DNA from: Gammaproteobacteria bacterium
Lineage (GTDB): Bacteria > Pseudomonadota > Gammaproteobacteria > UBA9214
DNA length: 14,648 bases
Assembly: GCA_030635865.1 (NCBI GenBank)
Contig: DAOVYA010000012.1
Coordinates: forward strand, 1-14,648
Reading direction: 5' to 3'
The position numbers and the translations under genes are program-made. A model generated the notes under the pieces. The model did not search any database. It was not told where the DNA came from and saw only the letters and a list, made by a program, of their open reading frames with translations. How positions within the stretch are numbered: the stretch's first letter is position 1; each line of letters starts with the position of its first letter. This document shows, piece after piece, positions 1 to 6,347 of this stretch.

Positions 1-519
1 AGTCTCGGTAAAAACCACCAGGAAAACGAGTTCCTTTGGAACAACACCTGGACCGGGGCCGCGGCCGGCATTACCTGGAATATTTTCAACCTGCTGTCCG
101 GCCCTGTACGCATGGAACAGGCACGGACACAGGGTGAACTGGATGATATCCGTCGCATGGCACTCAGCATGGCAGTGCTGACACAGGTGCAACTTGCTTA
201 CCAGCGCTACCACCTGGCCATCAAGAATAACCAGATAGCAGTTCAACAGTCCAACGTGGAATCACGCATCAAGAAACACATCATCTCCGGACAGAAGGCC
301 AGCCGCGAGCACGCACTGGCGGTGCTGCGCGCAAAAACGGGTGCGCTGGTAGCACGCATGAGACGGCATATTGCCCACTCGGAAGTGCAGAATGCCATGG
401 GCCGGTTACAGAACTCCATTGGCTATGACCCGTTGCCAAGGGAAATTAGTGATAACAGCATTGAGTCCCTGGCACAAACCATTAAAACCAGGCTTGAAGA
501 AGCACCCGTCAAACTGTGA
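1..519 (+). CDS. TolC-family outer-membrane efflux protein, C-terminal part (5' end outside the window)
   Basis: The reading frame is open from base 1 to a TGA at 517-519, giving 172 residues; the N-terminal half lies upstream of the window. The visible part looks like the second half of a TolC/OEP channel. A beta-strand segment, ITWNIFNLLSGP, marks the usual 'W-N-L/F' strand. It is followed by long Ala/Gln/Arg-rich helices (from about MEQARTQ onward) and a final helix carrying the SGQKASREHALAV stretch. TolC proteins are trimeric channels from the outer membrane into the periplasm that dock onto HlyD-type adaptors. That role fits the context, because the stop codon overlaps the GTG of an adaptor gene by 4 bases. 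The ATG at 112 is internal, since the homologous TolC-like sequence begins before it. Family assignment is confident; the exported substrate is unknown. Confidence 0.85.
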   Translation, partial: SLGKNHQENEFLWNNTWTGAAAGITWNIFNLLSGPVRMEQARTQGELDDIRRMALSMAVLTQVQLAYQRYHLAIKNNQIAVQQSNVESRIKKHIISGQKASREHALAVLRAKTGALVARMRRHIAHSEVQNAMGRLQNSIGYDPLPREISDNSIESLAQTIKTRLEEAPVKL

Positions 520-1322
520 CGAAGACAGCACAGAGTGCTTACCAACAGGACAGCAAGGAACAAGTGCAAGACAGGCACCATCTGCAGCAAAACCTTTTCC
601 TGATTATTTTCCTGCTGGGCCTGGAGTTTGCCGGTCCGGTAGTCGCAGACACTGACCCCCCGGTCCGCGCCCTGCTCGTCCCGGCAGTTGAATCCACACT
701 GTCAAGCCGGATGGCAGGCCGCATCACGGAAATCAGCGTCAAAGAAGGTGAACGATTCAAGAAAGGCGGGCGCCTTATCAGTTTCGATTGTGAAATCCAG
801 GGCAACTACCTGAAAAAGTCCCGGGCAAAACTCCTTGCCGCCGAGAAAACCCACGAATCGAACCTGCTCCTGAAAGATTACCAGTCAATAGGTGACCTGG
901 ATATCGAACTGTCTGCCGCCGAGGTACAGACTGCAAAAGCAGATGTCGCCATTTTCAAATCAAAACTCAAACGCTGCAAAATTAACGCACCCTTTGATGG
1001 CCGCGTCATCGAGTTAATGGTTCATGCCCATGAAAGCGTCTCGGAACATCAACCGCTGATTGCCATCCTGGATGACCACAACCTCGAGGTACAACTATAT
1101 ATCCCGTCATGGTGGTTATCATGGCTGGAGCCCGGTGAAAAATTCTCAATCAGGATAGACGAGACAGGGAAAACATATACAGCCAGCGTAATTCGTCTTG
1201 GCGCGCGCGTGGATGCCGCCAGCCAGTCAATCGAGATTACAGCTGCCATCACCGGCAAGAACCCCGAATTGCTTGCCGGCATGAGCGGCGTTGCATTCTT
1301 TGACGTACCCGACAGGAAATAA
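516..1322 (+). CDS. Secreted HlyD/CusB-type periplasmic adaptor subunit
   Basis: This is a membrane-fusion-type adaptor that should bridge an inner-membrane partner to the TolC-like protein encoded just upstream. The protein has 268 residues from a GTG that overlaps the tolC-like stop. A hydrophobic stretch (about 27-40) ends in a VVA|DT signal-peptidase-like site near residue 44, so the mature protein is probably soluble and periplasmic. Next come the first half of a barrel-sandwich (lipoyl-like) domain (about 52-91), an alpha-hairpin (about 93-152), the second half with INAPFDGRV (156-164), and a beta-barrel (about 187-263). The only two cysteines, C92 and C154, bracket the hairpin and could form a disulfide. 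The first 16 residues make an unusually long n-region. An in-frame GTG at 564, preceded by AAGGA at 555-559, would give a more typical signal peptide and a 252-residue protein, so the start is uncertain. Confidence 0.85.
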   Translation: MTKTAQSAYQQDSKEQVQDRHHLQQNLFLIIFLLGLEFAGPVVADTDPPVRALLVPAVESTLSSRMAGRITEISVKEGERFKKGGRLISFDCEIQGNYLKKSRAKLLAAEKTHESNLLLKDYQSIGDLDIELSAAEVQTAKADVAIFKSKLKRCKINAPFDGRVIELMVHAHESVSEHQPLIAILDDHNLEVQLYIPSWWLSWLEPGEKFSIRIDETGKTYTASVIRLGARVDAASQSIEITAAITGKNPELLAGMSGVAFFDVPDRK

Positions 1323-1328
1323 TCATCT

Positions 1329-2726
1329 GTGGCACAAGCCCCCACCACACCGGAAGCAACGAAAAATCCCGCAAAAACAAGTGACAGAAAAGCACTTGCG
1401 CTGGCTACTTTCCTGCAGCTTGAAAGACAGATTCGTCATGCAAACTCGGCAGAAAAATTCCGCTTTATAGTTGTTAACGAAACACACCGCCTGCTGCGCT
1501 ACGACCAGGCGGTCCTGTGGAAGACCCTGTCGGCCGACAAGCTGGAAATCGTGGCTATATCCGGGGTATCCGCGGTTTCACCGGAAGCACCCTATATTGT
1601 CTGGCTCAGGAATATACTCACCGACCAATTGTCCGGGGATAAAGCCGGGCAGTGCCATATCGTAAGCAGTACTGATGTCAGTGAGTCTGCACAAAAAGAC
1701 TGGAACGAGTGGATTGGCAGCGACGCGCTATGGTGTCCGCTGCTGACGGTACAGGGCACGCTCTATGGCGGACTCTGGCTCACACGCAGCAGTGGTGAGT
1801 GGCACCCCAGTGAACAGGCGCTGCTGGGACGTATTGCGGATGCCTATACACATGCATGGCAGGCACTTGACAGGCAGTCGGCCAGGTCATCATGGCTGCC
1901 GCAAATCAACCTGAAATCCGGGCGCCAGCGGATTGCGCTGATTACTGCACTACTGCTGGCCCTGTTTCTCCCGGTACGGCAGTCAGCACTGGCGCCGGCG
2001 GAAATTGTCCCGCTGGATCCCGTCATCGTCACCTCTCCCCTGGACGGAGTGATCAGCGATATTCACATACAGCCGAATTCTACGGTTCGCAAGGGCGACT
2101 TGCTTTTCAGCCTCGATGATACAGCCCTCCGGAACAAGCACCAGGTCGCAATCAAGTCGGCTGAAGTTGCGCAGGCCGAGTACCTGCTTGCCGCGCAAAA
2201 AGCCTTTAGCGATGAAAGCAGCAAATCCGAACTGGCGATGCTGCGCGCACAGGTCAAGGTCAGGGATGCCGAGGTACACTACACCAGTGAACTGCTTGAT
2301 AAAGTGGATGTCCATGCCAGCCGTAGCGGCATTGCTATTTTTACCGCTGTAAACGACTGGACAGGTAAACCGGTTACCGTTGGCGAGAAAGTAATTACGC
2401 TTGCAGACCCGGAGCAAACCGAGATACAACTCTGGCTGCCTGTTGATGATGCAATCAACCTGGAGATCGGCGCAGAGGTCAAGTTATTCCTGAACATTGA
2501 CCCGACACACCCGCTGACAGGCACCATGCGGCAAACCAGTTATGAGCCACAGGTTACGCCTGACGGAAATCTCGCTTTCCAGTTAAAAGCCGGATTTAAC
2601 CACATCGAGAAACAACCGCGCGTGGGTCTTAAAGGCACAGGGAAGATTTACGGTAAACGGGTATTACTGATCAATTACCTGCTACGCCGCCCGATCTCTG
2701 CACTACGCCGTTTTACAGGGCTTTGA
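1329..2726 (+). CDS. GAF domain-HlyD fusion adaptor (membrane-anchored)
   Basis: This 465-residue protein joins a cytoplasmic sensor-like domain to a periplasmic adaptor. Residues about 27-180 have the layout of a GAF domain: an N-terminal helix, a WCPLL strand at 135-139, then GGLWLTR (147-153), and a closing helix ADAYTHAWQAL. A single membrane helix (about 201-216, RIALITALLLALFLPV) follows. After it come a first barrel-sandwich half (about 225-262), a helical hairpin (about 266-322), the second half (about 325-360) and a beta-barrel (about 363-445). A short basic tail includes LLRRPISALRRFTGL. The start is a GTG 6 bases after the previous stop, with AGGA at 1314-1317. HlyD-like proteins normally carry only a short cytoplasmic tail, so the GAF domain suggests regulation by, or contact with, a cytoplasmic ligand or partner. 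That is inference; I see no ligand-specific motif. Confidence 0.83.
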   Translation: MAQAPTTPEATKNPAKTSDRKALALATFLQLERQIRHANSAEKFRFIVVNETHRLLRYDQAVLWKTLSADKLEIVAISGVSAVSPEAPYIVWLRNILTDQLSGDKAGQCHIVSSTDVSESAQKDWNEWIGSDALWCPLLTVQGTLYGGLWLTRSSGEWHPSEQALLGRIADAYTHAWQALDRQSARSSWLPQINLKSGRQRIALITALLLALFLPVRQSALAPAEIVPLDPVIVTSPLDGVISDIHIQPNSTVRKGDLLFSLDDTALRNKHQVAIKSAEVAQAEYLLAAQKAFSDESSKSELAMLRAQVKVRDAEVHYTSELLDKVDVHASRSGIAIFTAVNDWTGKPVTVGEKVITLADPEQTEIQLWLPVDDAINLEIGAEVKLFLNIDPTHPLTGTMRQTSYEPQVTPDGNLAFQLKAGFNHIEKQPRVGLKGTGKIYGKRVLLINYLLRRPISALRRFTGL

Positions 2727-2732
2727 TTCATC

Positions 2733-4886
2733 ATGACTGAAGCCGTCATGGGTAACCCTGCCCTTGTATCAAAACCCGCTGCACAGGTTTTGCCTCTATT
2801 ACGGAGAGACATTCATTTATACAGCGGACCATCGACAGCTGATGGCGCACCCACGTGGACCCTGCATGATCCGACTCGCAACCTGTTCTTTCGCATAGGC
2901 TGGACCGAGTTCGAAATATTATCCCGCTGGCACCTGACAAACAGCAACGCCATCATCAACACGGTCAACCGGGAAACAACCCTGCACATCAGCCAGAATA
3001 ATATAGCAGCACTCGCCGAGTTCCTGGTCATAAACAATCTGGTTATGACCGGCGGCGAACCAGGCATTAATTACCTGGAACAGCAATATGCGGCACGTAA
3101 TAAAAAGTCCGCAGGCATATTTTTGCAGAAATACCTGTTTCTCCGCTACCCGTTACTCAGACCGGACCGCATGCTTGCTGCCGCCCTGCCCTGGATCCAG
3201 CCAATATATACCAGGATGTTCGCGATTATTATTTTTGCCGGATTGCTAACAGGACTGTTCCTGACCATGCGCCAGTGGGACAGTTTCGCAAGCACATTCT
3301 CCTATTTATACTCGCCGGCTGGAATAGGCTGGCTGATTGCGGCACTGCTACTGGCAAAAACAGCCCATGAACTCGGGCATGCCTTCACGGCAAAACGTTA
3401 TGGCCTGAGAATACCGACCATGGGGATAGCCTTCCTGGTGTTCTGGCCGGTGTTATATACAGACACAACGGAAGCCTGGAAGCTGACAGAGCGCAGACAG
3501 CGACTGGCCATCAGTGCAGCCGGGATCGCTGCCGAATTCATTATTGCCGTGCTTGCCCTGCTGCTCTGGAATATATTCCCGGACGGACCTGCTCGCAGTG
3601 CAGTATTCGTCATAGCTACAACCAGCTGGCTGATTACCCTGTTTATAAATTCAAATCCGTTTGTCCGCTTTGACGGTTACTATTTACTCTCGGATTACCT
3701 TGATATACCGAACCTGCAGACCCGGGCGTTCGAACTTGCCCGCTGGAAAATGCTGGAATGGCTCTTCGGTCTGGATAACCCGCCTCCCGGGACAATACCT
3801 GTAAAACAACAACGTTTTGCCATTATCTACGCCTGGATGACCTGGGCATACCGGCTGCTGCTGTTTACAGGTATCGGGTTGCTTGTCTATCACCTGTTGT
3901 TCAAACTGGCAGGCATCCTGCTGCTCTTTGCTGTTGTCAGCTGGTTCATTATTCGACCTGTCTTCCATGAGCTCAGCTCCTGGCAGGCTATGCGCGACCG
4001 CATACACTGGAACCGGCACAGCGTTGTCAGCCTGTTACTGCTCCTTTCCGCCCTGCTCTTGCTGATCCTGCCATGGAATACACAGATCAGTGCGCCTGCA
4101 ATTGCGCGTTACACCAGCTATCATCACGTCTACCCCCCGAATCATGGCCGCATCGTGGAAGTCCGCACCGCTGTTGGTACGCGGGTGACACAGGATCAAC
4201 CCTTGTTCCTGCTGGAATCACCGGAGCTGGAATACCAGCTGGCACAAACCAGGCGCAGTATTGACATACTCCGGTTACAGCTTGCCCGGCAGGCAACCCA
4301 GGCCAGCACAATCGGTGGCACCGGGGTTCTGCAGAGTAGCCTGGACAAGGCCCTGTCAAAGTACAACGGTTTTGAAGAACGCAGGAAACAGCTTGAAATA
4401 ACCTCACCCATTCCAGGCACCGTGGTAGAAATGGCTGATGCACTCACTCCAGGTCGCTGGGTCAATGAAGAACTGGAACTTGCACTGGTGGTCAACCAGG
4501 AAGACCTGCTCATCGAGGCCTATTTCATGGAAGAGCGGGTGAACCAGCTTGAGGAAGGTAACAGTGGCCGCTTTTATCCTGACAATCATGGCCTGGCACC
4601 GTTTGAGGTAACCATTGAGGAAGTCAGTCGCTCCGCGATACCCGTTCTGGATGAGCCCTTCCTGGCCTCAAATTACGGCGGTGGCATTGCGGTACGCCCC
4701 CAGCCCGATGGCACACTGATCCCCAACCAGGCCATATATAAGACACGACTGACACCTCGTGACGATCTTCACATAACCGACCAGATATTAACAGGCGTGG
4801 TTAAGGTAGATGGTCAGTCGCAATCTATTATCGGACGTCTCTGGCAAACAATTGTGGCTGTCGTAATACGTGAATCGGGGTTTTAG
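2733..4886 (+). CDS. M50 (site-2-protease-like) zinc metallopeptidase fused to HlyD-type adaptor
   Basis: This polytopic protein of 717 residues combines a putative intramembrane metalloprotease with a periplasmic adaptor. An N-terminal soluble domain (about 25-110) resembles in layout the small PqqD-like winged-helix domains, with a W-x-L-x-DP start and a bulky hydrophobic core; that resemblance is weak. About eight membrane segments follow (near 162-180, 198-218, 227-241, 257-281, 288-306, 372-410 as two, and 430-449). HELGH at 212-216 gives two zinc-binding His and the catalytic Glu. FDGYY with D314 supplies the third ligand, so the active site looks intact. From about 452 to the end there is a barrel-sandwich (including ITSPIPGTVVEM), a short hairpin and a beta-barrel, finishing in RESGF. 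The ATG lies 6 bases after the previous stop; a second in-frame ATG at 2748 is possible. It corresponds to the 'putative peptide zinc metalloprotease' group that includes YydH-like proteins. Substrate and actual proteolysis are unproven. Confidence 0.85.
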   Translation: MTEAVMGNPALVSKPAAQVLPLLRRDIHLYSGPSTADGAPTWTLHDPTRNLFFRIGWTEFEILSRWHLTNSNAIINTVNRETTLHISQNNIAALAEFLVINNLVMTGGEPGINYLEQQYAARNKKSAGIFLQKYLFLRYPLLRPDRMLAAALPWIQPIYTRMFAIIIFAGLLTGLFLTMRQWDSFASTFSYLYSPAGIGWLIAALLLAKTAHELGHAFTAKRYGLRIPTMGIAFLVFWPVLYTDTTEAWKLTERRQRLAISAAGIAAEFIIAVLALLLWNIFPDGPARSAVFVIATTSWLITLFINSNPFVRFDGYYLLSDYLDIPNLQTRAFELARWKMLEWLFGLDNPPPGTIPVKQQRFAIIYAWMTWAYRLLLFTGIGLLVYHLLFKLAGILLLFAVVSWFIIRPVFHELSSWQAMRDRIHWNRHSVVSLLLLLSALLLLILPWNTQISAPAIARYTSYHHVYPPNHGRIVEVRTAVGTRVTQDQPLFLLESPELEYQLAQTRRSIDILRLQLARQATQASTIGGTGVLQSSLDKALSKYNGFEERRKQLEITSPIPGTVVEMADALTPGRWVNEELELALVVNQEDLLIEAYFMEERVNQLEEGNSGRFYPDNHGLAPFEVTIEEVSRSAIPVLDEPFLASNYGGGIAVRPQPDGTLIPNQAIYKTRLTPRDDLHITDQILTGVVKVDGQSQSIIGRLWQTIVAVVIRESGF

Positions 4887-4896
4887 GCTCTTCTTG

Positions 4897-5047
4897 TCAT
4901 TGCGATCCCACCCATCCCGTCATTGCGAGCGAAGCGCGGCAATCTCGTGAAGCTGGCAGCGGACTCGAAGAGATTGCCGCGTCACTTCGTTCCTAGCAAT
5001 GACGGGATGGGTGGGATCGCAATGACGGGATGGGGGGATCGCAATGA
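4897..5047. repeat. Palindromic dispersed-repeat-like element between convergent genes
   Basis: A 151-base element fills most of the gap between the convergent M50 and argJ genes. A 31-base arm at 4896-4926 is perfectly complementary to 4996-5026. Further in, 4935-4946 (CGCGGCAATCTC) pairs with 4970-4981, leaving a 23-base loop. The termini are matching 13-base inverted repeats (TCATTGCGATCCC at 4897-4909 and its complement at 5035-5047). The right side also holds a tandem repeat: a 23-base unit at 4996-5018, a 22-base copy at 5019-5040, and a partial copy beginning GCAATGA. The core (GTCATTGCGAGCGAAGCG ... GGCAATCT) resembles a palindromic repeat that I recall as scattered in many bacterial genomes. 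No transposase and no clear target duplication are visible. As RNA, either strand would fold into a long hairpin, so it may end or protect both transcripts. Confidence 0.8.
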
Positions 5048-5075
5048 AGTAGGAAAATCAAAAATCCAGTGAAGA

Positions 5076-6308
5076 TCAGGTCCGGTATTCCGCATTGATC
5101 CTGACGTAATCGTAGGACAAGTCACAGGTCCAGACCTGCTCACTGTAATCACCACGTCCCAGCACCACACGGATGGTCAGTTCGGGCTGCTCCATCACCT
5201 GCTGACCGGCTGCTTCCGTGTAGTCGGATGCACGCCCGCCATCACGTACGATACAGACATCATCCAGGTAAATTTCAACATCCTGCAGACCCAGGTCTTC
5301 TATACCTGCACGCCCGACCGCCGCCAGTATCCTGCCCCAGTTCGGGTCTCCGGCGAACAGGGCTGTCTTGACCAGGGGTGAATGCGCAACCGTATAGGCC
5401 ACGAGCAGACATTCATCCGTATCCAGACCTCCCTCAACAGAAACGGTTACAAACCGGGTGGCACCTTCGCCATCACGCACAATGGCCTGCGCCAGCTCAA
5501 CACAGACTTCCGTCACTGCATCACTGAATATCCTGTAATACGCATCACCTGTGCTGACTTCAGACAAGGTGCATTTCCCCGTCGCAACCAGGACACAGGC
5601 ATCATTCGTTGAAGTATCACCATCTACAGTGATTCGATTAAACGATTTCCCGACAACCATCGACAGACAGGCCTGCAGGGAATTCGCGTCCACCCTGGCA
5701 TCTGTCGCTATAAATGCCAGCATGGTCGCCATATCAGGGCGAATCATGCCCGCACCCTTGGCAATTCCGGTAACAGTGACTACCTGGCCATCGATTTCGA
5801 TTTGCCTGGATGCGCCCTTGGGCCGGGTATCTGTTGTCAGGATTCCCGTGGCTGCTGCGGCCCAGCCATCCTCTGCAAGATCTTCCATAGCTGCAGGCAG
5901 AGCAGACCGGATACGATCAACCGGCAGGGGTTCTCCAATTACACCGGTTGAAAATGGCACCACTGCAGCAGCGGAACACCCTGCCAGTTCTGCAAGCTCG
6001 CTGCAGCACTGTAGTGCATCGCGCACACCCTCATCGCCGGTACCGGCATTTGCGTTGCCGGTATTCACCAGTAAATATTCAGGAGAAGTATTCTTAACAT
6101 GCTCCCGGGCAACACTAACAGGTGCTGCGCAGAAAGCATTCCGGGTAAACACGGCTGAGCAAACCGAACCTGAAGCCAGTTCCATTACTACGAGATCCGG
6201 CCGATCCGCCGACTTGATCCCGGCACACGCAGTCCCCAGACGGAAGCCGGGCACCGGATGTAACACAGGGAGTCTTGCTTTGGGTGCTGTCATCATTTCC
6301 GGCTGCAA
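5076..6308 (-). CDS. argJ: Bifunctional ornithine acetyltransferase / N-acetylglutamate synthase
   Basis: ArgJ moves the acetyl group from N-acetylornithine to glutamate in the cyclic arginine pathway, and bifunctional members can also acetylate glutamate from acetyl-CoA; it acts in the cytoplasm. The 410-residue product has family-typical length. It shows the autoprocessing site KGAGMIRPDMATML, whose Thr195 becomes the N-terminal nucleophile of the beta chain. Other family landmarks are LLVNTGNANAGTG (about 79-91), VDGDTSTND, the GDPNWGRI segment and the C-terminus YVRINAEYRT. The frame starts with TTG at 6308, preceded by GGTGA at a short spacing; ATGs at 6296 and 6293 are also possible and would remove 4 or 5 residues. 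The gene lies 39 bases after secA and is probably cotranscribed with it. Whether it is mono- or bifunctional cannot be told from sequence. Confidence 0.95.
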   Translation of the reverse strand: MQPEMMTAPKARLPVLHPVPGFRLGTACAGIKSADRPDLVVMELASGSVCSAVFTRNAFCAAPVSVAREHVKNTSPEYLLVNTGNANAGTGDEGVRDALQCCSELAELAGCSAAAVVPFSTGVIGEPLPVDRIRSALPAAMEDLAEDGWAAAATGILTTDTRPKGASRQIEIDGQVVTVTGIAKGAGMIRPDMATMLAFIATDARVDANSLQACLSMVVGKSFNRITVDGDTSTNDACVLVATGKCTLSEVSTGDAYYRIFSDAVTEVCVELAQAIVRDGEGATRFVTVSVEGGLDTDECLLVAYTVAHSPLVKTALFAGDPNWGRILAAVGRAGIEDLGLQDVEIYLDDVCIVRDGGRASDYTEAAGQQVMEQPELTIRVVLGRGDYSEQVWTCDLSYDYVRINAEYRT

Positions 6309-6347
6309 CAGGTCACCGGTTCCGCTACCGGAACCGACAGGGTCTAA

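Noticed and set aside
4996..5049. Tandem 22/23-base units as a CRISPR array
   Set aside because: The units are directly adjacent with no spacers, and they belong to a larger palindrome.
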